Shown here piece after piece: positions 49,589 through 60,501 of a DNA stretch of 64,000 nucleotides (positions within the stretch are counted from its first letter, which is position 1; every line of letters begins with the position of its first letter). The DNA comes from Ailurus styani. Taxonomy: Eukaryota > Chordata > Mammalia > Carnivora > Ailuridae. A program made the position numbers and the translations under genes. The stretch is taken from contig LNAC01000338.1 of NCBI GenBank assembly GCA_002007465.1, positions 860,233 through 924,232 of the forward strand. Direction: 5' to 3'. Under the pieces are notes generated by a model that saw only the letters and a list, made by a program, of their open reading frames with translations, was not told the origin of the DNA and searched no databases.

Positions 49589-51407
49589 GTGCTCACGGGC
49601 CTACAGTGGCTAAGCTACTGAGGAGGCTCTGAGCTCAGCCGCTGGCAGAGCATGCCCAGATGGGCTAGTTTTGTCTGTCACACACGGAGTGGGGACATGT
49701 GTGCCATGCAGTCCCTGTTGTGGGACGCCTCACTGAACGCCTTTTCCCTAGAGCCTCAGTTTTCTTCCCCCTTCCTATCGCACTCATTCCCCGTGTGTGC
49801 ACCCCGAGACCATGCCGTTTGCCTTCCTGAATTTTTACCGGGCTCTTGTCTTCTCTCCTGACCCGCGGGAACACCGCCAGTGGGATTCCCCATCTCCAGA
49901 GCCTGAACGTGAGCCGGTGCCCCAACAACAGTGCTCAGCCTGCTTCTCTCTGCCCTGCGGAGCAAAGGCACCGGGCCCGTGCAAGGGGCATTCCTGACCT
50001 CCGGGCCAGCAACAGTGTCCCTCTTAGTCATGACTCAGCACGGAGAACAAGATAGTCCAAGAATCGTAAGCAGCAAGGACTTCCATCTAAATCCCTGGGT
50101 GGTCTGGAGGAGTGGAAGGCAGGGGCCGCGACTGGACTGTTGGCTTCGAGGTTAGACCTGCGTGGCTGAAGCAGAGGTCAGGGGGCCGCCGCCGCGGACA
50201 CACCCGCCAAGCGGGGGCCAGACCCAGAAAGTGGGCTCCGGTGGCCACAGGCGTCACTCGGGGCTTGCTGGCCACCAGCACGGCAGGAAGGTGCCCTCTG
50301 TCCCCCTCTGTCAGCACGGTCTAGATTACAGCCAGAACTCGGGCAGCGGGGCAGGCTGGAGGGGGCTCGCGTCCCCCCCCCCGCCCCCCCATAGCACAGG
50401 GAGGAGCAGGTGCCCGGCACCGACAGCCCGAGTTGGGGACAGCAGCCCCGGCAGATGCCCTGGGAACGTCTGTTGGGTGGCTGAGCGGGTGGTCCATCCC
50501 AGGGGGAGGAGCAGGAGGAGACCGAAGGGGAGGGGCCACGAGGCATCCCCTCTGTGCACCCCCCGCCGGTGTCACGGTGCTGCCTCGGTGCTCTAGCAAA
50601 GGACCTCAGATCTGCTCTCTAGAAGGGAGACCGTGCCCCAGAGCCGTTCCTCTGCTGCCCCTGGGACCAGGGCGGCGGCAGCCGAACCTGCTAGCACCTC
50701 CTGTGCGCCCCCATCTGGGGCTGAGGGCACATGGTGCTACTAAAGTCTTAGACTCACCTCCCTGACTACCTGCATATGGGGGGGGTGCTCTCAGGACCCC
50801 AAGTTACACCTTTGGGGTTGGCCAGTTCCTAGAGCTCAGGACAGATACTTGTGAGCAGCAGAGACCTGTTCGCCAAGCATCCAGCAGCAGGTGGGGACCT
50901 GGCCTTGACCTTGCTCATCCTGGGAGGAACCAGTGGTGGGTCTCGATTCAGTAACTCCCATCTTCATGACACAGACTCTAGCCCTCCCCCCTCAAAATGA
51001 CTCTTGAATGAGGGGAATTGGGAGGTGGTGGGAATTGAGGTAGCCCCAGGAGGCAGAAGGTAAGGAGGACCTGTCACCTGGGCTGGGCTGGGCTGATCCT
51101 AGCGGGGATTTATTTTACTCGAGCTCCTTGGTCTCTGACAGTGGCCACCCTGGTATTGACATAGTGACCCCACTGTGACTTTTGAGGGCTTAGTCACATC
51201 TTTGGATGGATGTCAGTTCCAACTTGATGTCTACATTTAATGGCTCTAAAGATACTCACAAAAACGCCCACAAGCACTTTTCTCTGGAACTAGACAAACT
51301 GTTACTAAAGGTCTTACAGAAACATACACGTTCAAGGGAAGTTCAGATAATGCAGGAAAAAAGAGCTCTATTTTAATAATTACTATTAATTATTACTATT
51401 AATAATT

Positions 51408-51553
51408 ACTATTAATAATTACTGGGGTAGGAGACGCCTGGGTGGCCCAGTTGGTTAAGTGTCTGCCTTNGAGGAGGGAGTAGCCCCAGGCACTATTAAT
51501 AATTACTGGGGTAGGAGACGCCTGGGTGGCCCAGTTGGTTAAGTGTCTGCCTT
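51408..51553. repeat. 62-base direct repeat around a single N
   Basis: 51408-51469 and 51492-51553 are the same sequence, covering the start of a Can-SINE. They are separated by N at 51470 and 21 extra bases. A likely unmerged assembly overlap. Confidence 0.88.
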
Positions 51554-51706
51554 TAGCTCAGGTCATGATCCCAGAGTCCTGGGACTGAGCCCCACATTGG
51601 GCTCCCTGCTCAGCGAGGAGTCTGCTTCTCCTCCCTGTACTGCTCCTCCTGCTGCTTTCTGTCTGTCTCTTTCAAATAAAAAAATAAAATCTTAAAAAAA
51701 AAAAAA
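51430..51706 (+). mobile_element. Can-SINE with duplicated head
   Basis: 'gacgcctgggtggcccagtt' occurs twice because of the assembly duplication; the second copy continues to the tail AATAAAATCTTAAAAAAAA. Confidence 0.9.
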
Positions 51707-51944
51707 CTTACTAGGAAACCAGCGCCTTAGGGAATGAAAAAATCGAAAAGCTAAATGTGGTCAATCAGCAACTGCAAGCTAAGCCGCAAGCCAGAGGTCC
51801 TCCTTGGTAGCACACAGAGGCTCCACCCATCTCCTGCAGCCAGAAGGCAGAGCAGAATGCGGACCCAGTCCAGAAAGGCAGCACGCATGTAATGTAAGAC
51901 TCCAAAAAAAGTGTTGGTTTTTTTTAAATTTAATTTTTAATTTT

Positions 51945-52690
51945 TAAAAAGTTGTCATTGAGATGTAATTCACACACTATGAATTTCGACTTTTAAAGTG
52001 CACAGCTCAGCGGTTTGGGGATAGTCACAAAGTTTGTATGTAGGATACTCAGCAGGTGAGCCATGTCACAAGGGGCATCCATGATCCTGATTCCAGAACA
52101 TTTTCACCAGCCCCAAGGGAAACCCGAAACCCATTAGCACTCACTTGGCATTCCCTGTGCGCCTCCCCTCCCACCCCTGGCCACCACTGATCTGCTTTCT
52201 GTCTCTATTATCGACACTTCCTACAAATGGCATCACACCGTATTTGTCCTTTTGTGTCCGGCTTCTTTCACTTAGCATCACGTGCTCAAGGCCAGTCCAT
52301 GTTGTAGCTTTTAGGTCCGTGCTTCATGCCTTATGATCACCGGACGATATTCCACTGTGTGGAGAGACCACGCCGTGTTTAACCAGTCATCCACTGGTGG
52401 GCGTTTGCACTGTTTCCACTTTGGGGCTGTTAGGAAGAATGCTGCTATGAACGTTGGCATGTGATTTTCTGCAAACATATTTTCATTTCCCTTGGGTGTA
52501 TCTAGCTAGGAGTGGAATTGCTGGCTTATGTGATAACTCCGGGTTTAACCGTGACGACGCACCCCGTTGTGTTCCCGGGCGCTGTGCCATCGCCACGCCT
52601 CCAGCAATGTGGGGGGGCTGGCTCTCCGCATCCTCCCCAACACTTGCTATTCCCTGTCATTTTGATGATAGCCCCCTCTAGTGGGTAATC
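51945..52690 (-). mobile_element. L1 3'-region remnant, antisense
   Basis: 'gagatgtaattcacacacta', 'ggcttctttcacttagcatc' and 'ggagtggaattgctggctta' in order. It is an older subfamily than the copy in OAS1 intron 1. Confidence 0.82.
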
Positions 52691-54209
52691 AGGTCTGCTA
52701 ACCAAGGTCAGGACCCTGCTTGGGAAAGAAGGGGACTCTTGACACACAGCCCGGGGACATGAGGGGTGGAGGTTGATCTTGAGTCCCCTGATTCCTCTGA
52801 ACCCTCAGAGCCGCACCCCTCCTGTTAAAAGCTAGCGCCTTCCCCCCTTTATCGAGGGGGCCCTGCAGACGCCTCTCTTCTATAAATCATCCCCCTGCCC
52901 CACCAACGGGACCCACATCCCCTCCTGCCCGGTGGGTCTAGGACTAGGTTAAGGCCCAGAATAACCGAGCTGGGAATGCTGGGCCAAATAAGGGACGGAT
53001 GGACCTGTACCCCAAACAGCAGGAAAACCCAGCCAGCGTGTACCAAGAAAAGCCAGCTGGGTGTGAGTGGGAGTGGACCCAAGCGTGCTTGGTCAAGGGG
53101 TTGCTGTATAAGACCGGATGAGGAAGAGTTTATGGATTAGGAAATCCCTCCAAAGTGGTGGAATTCAGGACTTCATACCCTGGCCAGGAGCCCAGGAGAA
53201 GGTGCAAGCTTGCTGCTAGCAAGGCTTCTAGAAAAATGGAAAAGGCGTATAAGAGCTGTGCTGAGTGGGGTCCGAGTGACAATATTGCCTGAAGGATGGG
53301 AGAAGATGGGGCTCAAAGGTCGGGGGGTGGGCATGCGGGGGTGGGATATGCCACCTAAGGCCAGAAGAGTCACCAAATTATCTCCTGTGGAAAAGCAGAG
53401 AACACACCTTTACCAAGGCCAGGAGGAATAGGCCAGGGACCAGGCCTGGCGTCACTAAGAATCTCAAGTGGCCCCTCCACAGAAGACATCGTCACGGCCC
53501 CCTGAACAGCACCGGGGATGGGGGGACCTTGAACTGGTATCAGCCATGAGACAACACTGACCCATCAGCTGGGCACAATCCTCCTGTGAGGGGCAGCCGT
53601 GAGGCCCTGAGCCCCAAAGAGTTAAAGAGCTGGTCATAAAATAGGGCGTCCCTGGGAGCAGACTAAATGGCTCACAAACCAGGGAACTACTCAATTTGCA
53701 CCATCAAAATACTCCGAAGACAGATAATTAGGACACAGGGAGCTTCCCCCTCAAATGACACCGTCCCTTCCCTAGTGCTTCCCAGTAATCCTGTCTGGGA
53801 CCCATGACAACTCCAGAAAACCTATGATCCTAGAGTGGGGAGGCGGTAAAGATCAGTATTAGAATAACTGTTAAAATTTGAATATAAGGATCTATTCTTT
53901 ATATGCTACAAGAAATGATACATTATATCAGTGTTCAAATTCTAAATCACATCACTGCTCTGTGTTTATGTAACAAGATAGCCACGTGTTTAGGGGATAC
54001 ATATGGAAGTATTTAGGAGGAAAGGGGTCTGCAGGATTTTGACATGTAAATATGGGTTCATCAGTTCAAACAAACATTCCAGTCTGGTGGGGGCGGTGTT
54101 GATAGTGGGGGAGGCTGTGCCTAGGAGGGCAGGGGGTCTCTGGGGAGTCTCAGGCCTTCTGCTTAACTTTACTTTAAAATACAAAGTCTACTTAAAAAAA
54201 GAGAGAGAG

Positions 54210-54407
54210 GGCGCCTGGGTGGCTCAGTGGGTTAAAGCCGCTGCCTTCGGCTCAGGTCATGATCCCAGGGTCCTGGGATCGAGGCCCACATCGGGCTCTC
54301 TGCACAGCAGGGAGCCTGCTTCCTCCTCTCTCCTCTCTCTCTGCCTGCCTCTCTGCCTACTTATAATCTCTCTCTCTCTGTGTCAAATGAATAAATTAAA
54401 AAAAAAA
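54210..54407 (+). mobile_element. Can-SINE
   Basis: Head GGCGCCTGGGTGGCTCAGTG, young 'gggttaaagccgctgccttc' subfamily, tail AAATGAATAAATTAAAAAA followed by a (GA)n. Confidence 0.95.
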
Positions 54408-54423
54408 GAGAGAGAGAGAGAGA

Positions 54424-54522
54424 TGGGGCGCCTGGGTGGTTCCGTCGGTTAAGCATCTGCCTTCGGCTCAGGTCGTGATCCCAGGGTCCTGGGATCGAGC
54501 CCTGAGTCTGGGTCCCGCTCAG
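54424..54522 (+). mobile_element. 3'-truncated Can-SINE in tandem with the preceding one
   Basis: Head GGGGCGCCTGGGTGGTTCCG to about 'gggatcgagccctgagtctg', then unrelated sequence without the usual pyrimidine body or A tail. Confidence 0.85.
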
Positions 54523-54911
54523 CAAACGTGCATAATATCTGCAACCTGCACTCAAACGGCAGGATCGTAATAATAATATGTCCATGTGGAGAGAAGAGGA
54601 ACCAATGTGGTAGATATTCTGGCATAAGGGCGGAAGGGATTTCTTTGTACTCATCTTGCACATTCTCTCAGGGTTTCAAATTATTTCAAAATAAGATGTT
54701 TTAAAAATGATAATAAAGCATGGACTTTGGAATCAGGTCATGCGGAGTTAGAGCCTAACCAGACAACCTACGGCCTGTGGGACTTCCCATCTCTCTCCCC
54801 GCTTTCCTGTTCTCTAGAAAGGAGCCTGCTGACCCCTGAGCAGCCTGCCTCTAGATGTGGCAGGAACAGTCCTAAGGACAAGGAAAGACGCTTACTGGGC
54901 AGCTGTGGTAC

Positions 54912-55200
54912 TTAAGATTCTCTGGAGAAACAGAACCAGGGGAACATAGAGATCCAGTTCAGGAATTGGCTCCGGCTGTTGTGAAGGCAAGCAAGTCCAA
55001 ATTCTGTAGGGGGGAGGCTGGAGACCCAGAAAGAAGTCGATGTTGCAGCTTGAGTCTGAAGGCCATCTGCTGGTGAATTTCCTTCTTCCTCAGGAGACGG
55101 TAGTCTTTTTTCTATTAAGGCCTTCAACTGATTGAACGAGACCCACCCTTGTTATGAAAAGTCTACTGCTGTATTCAAAGTCTACTGATTGAAATGTTCA
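54912..55200 (+). repeat. Old dispersed mammalian repeat, family uncertain
   Basis: 'attctctggagaaacagaac', 'gttgcagcttgagtctgaag' and 'aggccttcaactgattgaac' form a phrase set I know as common in mammalian genomes. I cannot assign it firmly to one family. Confidence 0.55.
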
Positions 55201-55290
55201 TCTCACCTGGGAAAAGAAAAAAAGAAAAAAAAAACCTTCACAGATCTTTGGAGTTGGGGAAAGTAAAACTAAGGCAAGTTCCAAAGGTAT

Positions 55291-55497
55291 TTTCTTTTTT
55301 TTTTTTTTAAGATTTTATTTTTTATTTGAAAGAAAGAGAGAGTGAGAGAGCACAAGCAGGGGGAGTGGCAGAGGGAGAGGGAGAAGCAAGCTCCCCGTTG
55401 AGCAGGGAGCCTGACGCAGGGCTCGGTCCCAGGGCCCTGACATCACAACCTGAGAAGGAGACAGCTGCTTAACCGACTGAGCCCCCCAGGCGCCCCC
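55291..55497 (-). mobile_element. Can-SINE, antisense
   Basis: Long T run and AAGATTTTATTTTTTATTTG at the left, 'gagccccccaggcgcccc' at the right. Confidence 0.94.
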
Positions 55498-55847
55498 CAA
55501 AGGATTTCATACGCTGAAGGGGACTCACAGCCTCCTGGAGGCCTTGCCATTGTCAAGCGGAGGTAGTTTTTCCCTCTAGCAAAGCACTAAGGTTAAGGCA
55601 GTTGGGGGTTTCCCGGAGGAATGTTATACTCCCCCTGCCTCCTCAAGTATTTGTCAGGCTGCAGGTTAGAAGGTATTTAATTTTATCTACATTTCCCTCT
55701 GCCTTTGTGTCCCATATCACCCAGCAGCAGAATCATAACCTGAGTCTAGCTCAGACTTTGCCTTTCTGCGTGTCCCTGAGGAAATCAATCCCCTCTCTGG
55801 ATCCCTTTCTCCTCCCTGCTCTCATTGACTCGGACTTCCCAGGCCCT

Positions 55848-55924
55848 GGACTTGATCCCGGGACCCTGGGATCATGACCTGAGCTGAAGGTAGATGCTCA
55901 ACGACCGAGCCACCCAGGCGCCCC
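55848..55924 (-). mobile_element. Truncated Can-SINE, antisense
   Basis: Only the head half remains: 'cttgatcccgggaccctggg' to 'gagccacccaggcgccccc'. It directly abuts another antisense SINE. Confidence 0.85.
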
Positions 55925-55935
55925 CTTAATTATAG

Positions 55936-56145
55936 GTTGGTTTTTTTTTTTAAGATTTTATTTATTTATTTGACACAGAGAGAGAGATCACAAGTAGGCA
56001 GAGAGGCAGGCAGAGAGAGAGGAGAGAGGAGGAAGCAGGCCGCCCGCTGAGCAGAGAGCCTGATGCGGGCCTTGATCCCAGGACCCTGAGACCATGACCT
56101 GAGCCAAAGGCAGAGGCATTAACCCACTGAGCCACCCAGGCGCCC
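55936..56145 (-). mobile_element. Can-SINE, antisense
   Basis: TTTTTTTTTTTAAGATTTTATT to 'gagccacccaggcgcccc'. Target-site duplication ttaattatag on both sides. Confidence 0.96.
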
Positions 56146-56737
56146 CTTTAATTATAGTTTTAACCTATGCCTGGAATGTGACCTTTGAAGAGTCAGCCTG
56201 AGAATTCCCCGTCAGCACTAGTGATGTCATCTGCAGGATAAATACACTGCCGGCTCAGTCCCTTGGCCCCAAAAAGGGGCCTGAAATGGTCCTTTCTTTT
56301 CCTGTTACCAGCTTCTTGCCCCGCCCTCCTTTCCATAAAAAACCTTCCATCGTGTAACAACTTCTGGAGCTCTTTCTACTTTCTAGGTGGGCTGCTGCCT
56401 GATTTACGAAGCACTTAATGAAGCCAATTAGATCTTCAAATTTATGCCATTGAATTTTGTTTTTTAACAAGGGAAGGAGGGAAAGAGCCTCGAAAGATGA
56501 CCTCAATCCCCTGCAAACGGTGATTTGCTTAACAACTTCTTAAATAGCATTTGCCAAGTGCCCCCTCCCCATTCTAAGATGAACCCTACGGGACAGCTAC
56601 CCTTGGTATGCCATTTCACAGATGGGGACGTTGAGGCACAAATAGAGCAGGTAACGTGCTCAAGGACACGCTAGCATGGATCAAGCCATCCTAAGGGGGC
56701 CTCCAGAGTCTGCTTAAGTACAAGTACACATGGGGAT

Positions 56738-56932
56738 GGGGCGCCTGGGGGGCTCAGTTGGTTAAGCATCCTGCCTTCGGCTCGGGTCATGATTCCAGGG
56801 TCCTGGGATCGAGCCCCCTGTCGGGCTCCCTGCTCAGCGGGGAGCCTGCTTCTCCCTGAGAGAGCTTATGCTCTCTCTCACTCGCTATTTCTCTCTCTGT
56901 CAAATAAATAAAATCTAAAAAAAAAAAAAAAA
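56738..56932 (+). mobile_element. Can-SINE just upstream of OAS2
   Basis: Head GGGGCGCCTGGGGGGCTCAG, tail AAATAAATAAAATC followed by an A run. It ends about 90 bases before the first OAS2 ISRE-like site. Confidence 0.95.
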
Positions 56933-57023
56933 AGGACACCCAGGGAGGAGCTGACCGCGGGCTGCCCACCCTGCGGGGGTGGGCAGAGATCTCCACCAGG
57001 AAGTCAGCTGGGAGCATTCTGTG

Positions 57024-57036
57024 AGTTTCGGTTTCT
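57024..57036 (-). promoter_or_regulatory. OAS2: ISRE of the OAS2 promoter, inverted
   Basis: AGTTTCGGTTTCT on the + strand reads AGAAACCGAAACT on the minus strand, a strong ISRE core. It lies about 135 bases before the OAS2 start codon. ISREs work in either orientation. Confidence 0.85.
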
Positions 57037-57080
57037 AGGCTCTCGCCTGGTGATTTGCAGTTTCCTGGTTCTTGAATGTG

Positions 57081-57092
57081 AGTTTTGGTTTC
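57081..57092 (-). promoter_or_regulatory. OAS2: Second, weaker ISRE/IRF-like site of OAS2, inverted
   Basis: AGTTTTGGTTTC reads GAAACCAAAACT in reverse. One half-site is imperfect. It lies about 80 bases before the start codon and could be in the 5' UTR. Confidence 0.55.
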
Positions 57093-57171
57093 CCGGCTGT
57101 AAGCAAGGGAGTGGCTCCTTCTCCTCTCCCTTCCGTCCCGTGAGCCGACACCGCCACCTCCGGCCGGAGCC

Positions 57172-60100
57172 ATGGGGATCTGGGCCTCGAATCTGTACTC
57201 CGTGCAGCCTGAGAAGCTGGACGAACTGATCGAGAACTCCCTGAGGCCCTATGAGGAGTGTCAGAGGCAGATCCATGAGTCGGTGAACGCCATCTGTGCC
57301 TTCTTACAGCAAACGGAGCAGATCTTCCCCACGATAAGTGTGGTCAAAGTGAGTGGAGGAAGCCTGGGGGTCTAGGCTTCTGGGAGCCTGAGTTTCCATG
57401 GCCACCAGAAGGAGGAGTGACGTGGTGCTGATTGCCTTTTGGGTGAGAGGCTTTGGGTGCACAAGACATCCTCTTGCCCTCCCCACCCTTGAGGGAGGTT
57501 ATGGAGCTTGGGTATAGGAGCAGCTCTGCCTTGACTGCTGTGCGTCCCAGGGCAGGTTGCTTAACCTCTCTGTGCTTCAGTCTCTGAATCTATAAAACGG
57601 GAGAGGAAGATAAGCTCAAACTAATGCGGCTTAAGTATATAATGTTCTTAGTATGGGACCTGGGACATAATTTGTGCTTGATAAATGAGCTGTGATTCCT
57701 CACCGTCATTGTTCTATCCTCCCATATTATGGAGGAGTAAACTGAGGCTGGATGATTTAGTAAAACTACCCAAAGGTCTCTCTGTGGTTTCTCAATGGCA
57801 GGAGGGGGTGGCTCTCATCAAGTAGAAATGTTTGGTGCTAGGGGTACAAATCCCAGGGCTGAGGCTGAAGATTCCGGGGCTTTGCGGGGAGGACAAAGTG
57901 CTGGGAAAGTGCTAGAACCCTAGGATGGGAGGGACTTAGAGGCCCGCTAGCCCCGGAGCCCCACTGCTCTGCACACATGGTGCCTCCGGTCCTCTGCCTC
58001 AGGTATGCCCAGCAGCCCTGGCAGTAAAGACACCTGATACTTGGTCTTGGCCTTGTATCTCTTGTATCCTTTGGCCTTGGCCCAGATAAGGAAACTGAGG
58101 CACAAGGAAGTGACTTAGTAGCTGGAGGCAGAGCTGGCCTTTTAGCCCAGAGAGTCTGCTTGGTAGCACACACCCTGAAGCACCACCTCTCAATATGTTC
58201 ACTTTTTCCTAATGAAAATTAAAGATAGGAAAAGGGCACAGATCTAAGTGTACAGCCCAATGGATTGCCACAAACAACACACCTGTGTCACCTACGCCCA
58301 GATGGAGAAAGGAAACCTTCCCGGCCCCAAGAGCCCCAGGACCCTCGATCCAGTCCCCGGGACCCCCAGCCTTCCCCCAGCCACTCTCCAGACTTCTGAC
58401 AGCCTAGATCCGTTTGGCTGGGTTTTTTAACTTTGTGTAATTGTGGGGTGACCAACCGTGGTGGTCTGCCCGGGACTGAGGGGTTTTCTGTGCTAAGACT
58501 AGAAATGTCCCGGGAAAACCAGACAGGTTGGTCGCCAGATAGGAAGGAAACTATGCACGGTGTGGCTTCATTGCGTGGCTTCTTTGAGCTCCTCTGCTTA
58601 TGAAGGGCATGCTGTCATGTGCACGTGTTTGTTTATCGCTTCGACTGCGTAGTATCCCCGGGGAGTGAGGGCACCGCATTTGTCCATGCTACTGCTGATG
58701 GCCTTTGCACTGCCTCCTGTCGAGGCTCAGATGAGAGGGACTGCAATGGGCATCCTCGTTCAGGTCTTTCGGTGCACAAACGACGCCTGCTACTCAATTT
58801 TAAGACTCTGATGACACTTGTGGCTTTGGCTGGATTTGAGAAATACTATGGCCTGCCGGGGCATCCGGGGACCCCAGAGGGTCCAGAGTCTCACATCTGT
58901 GTCTCCGTCCCTGGCAGGGTGGTTCCTATGGCAGGAAAACGATGTTGAGGGGCAACTCCGATGGGACGATTGTCATCTTTGTCAGTGAGCTTGAACAGTT
59001 CCAGGATCAGATAAAAAACCAAGAGAAAATCCTTGGCAAGCTCTGGCAGTGTCTGAGTGCCTGTCAGTTCAACGTGAAGATGCCGGCCAAAATGGAGGTC
59101 CAGAGGTTGTCCAGTGGGCTCGCCTTCCAGCTGTCCACAAAATGGCAGAAGGTCACGTTTGAGGTGCTGCCTGCCTACAACGCTCTGGGTGAGTTGCTCC
59201 TGGGTGTGTGGAGGGCACTGGTCTGGAGAGATGTGTTGAGAGAGCAAAGCCAAAGAAAGGGGTGTCAGACAGCCATGGGGGTCCTCGAGGCTGGGGATGG
59301 GATAGACACCGCGGGTATGTTCCAAAGCCGGGGACCACATCCCTTCAAGAGAGGGGGGTCCCTCCTGCCCTAGGCTCACTCGCTTCTCTAGAACTTTCCC
59401 ATCTCCTAACTGACTTTGGAGAGAATGTCATAGATTCCAGAATCTAGAGCAGAGTTTCTCAAACTATGACATGCACACAAATCACCAGGAAACCTTGTTA
59501 AAGTTTAGGCTCTGATTCAGGAGATTGGTGCTGGGCCACGGACTCTGTATGTCTATCCAAGGCCATGCTGCTGGTGCCGGTCCACACACCACCCCCCAGG
59601 GATTTAGGCTAGAATAAATGTTGGTTAGAGGAAGAGGACAGGGCAAGCATCTGGGAAAAGTTCAGCTGGGCCAGGCATTTGGAGTCTGCCTTCTGACCAC
59701 ATCAACATCAAGCCAACTGGTTGCCCTTCCATGGGCAACTGGTTGGACGAATGGATGGTTGGTTGGATGGATGGATGGACTGAAGGATGGATGGATGGAT
59801 AGATGGAAGGAAGGAAGGAAGGAAGGAAGGAAGGAAGGAAGGAAGGNATGGACTGAAGGATGGATGGATGGATAGATGCAAGGAAGGAAGGAAGGAAGGA
59901 AGGAAGGAAGGAAGAAAGGAAAGGGATGGATGGATGGATATGATAGACTGGATAGATGAATGGATGGATGGATGGATGGAAGGAAGGAGGGAAGGAAAGG
60001 GATGGATGGATGGATATGATAGATTGGATAGATGAATGGATGGATGGATAGAAGAAAAGGAAGGAAGGAAGGAAGGAAGGAAGGAAGGAAGGAAGGAAGG

Positions 60101-60470
60101 AAGGAAAGGGATGGATGGATGGATATGATAGATTGGATAGATGAATGGATGGATGGAAGGAAGGAAAGATGGGTGGGTGTATGGATGGAAGGAAGGATGG
60201 ATATGATTGGACGAATGGATGGATGGAAGGAAGGATAGATGGATGGATGGTAGCTAGGAAGGAAGGGTAAAGCTCAGTCTAGTGACAGCTTAGTCTCCAG
60301 CACAGGTGCATGTAATCACAAACTTAAATGCCACAGCTGAAAGTAAACCCCTCATTAAGCAAACAGGGAAACTGAAGGAAAGGAATGTCCCAGAGACACA
60401 CATCAGTTACTGACAGAACTAGAAATAAAAGCCTTCTTCTAAACCCCAAGCCGGCATGCCTTTAAGATGA

Positions 60471-60501
<31 letters not shown>

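Larger units (their letters stand above)
48923..56990. other. OAS3 3' UTR and intergenic interval OAS3-OAS2
   Basis: No further gene recognised. The first part is presumably OAS3 3' UTR, but no convincing polyadenylation hexamer outside repeats settles its end. A GC-rich stretch at 50150-50700 has overlapping open frames on both strands without domains. Beyond 51400 it is mainly Can-SINEs, an antisense L1 and other old repeats. Confidence 0.6.

Noticed and set aside
50087..50765. Overlapping open frames on both strands downstream of OAS3
   Set aside because: GC-rich sequence gives long frames in several phases at once; none has a recognisable domain or gene context.
59618..60238. Open frames rich in Lys, Glu, Trp and Asp
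   Set aside because: Translation of (GGAT)n and (GGAA)n repeats.
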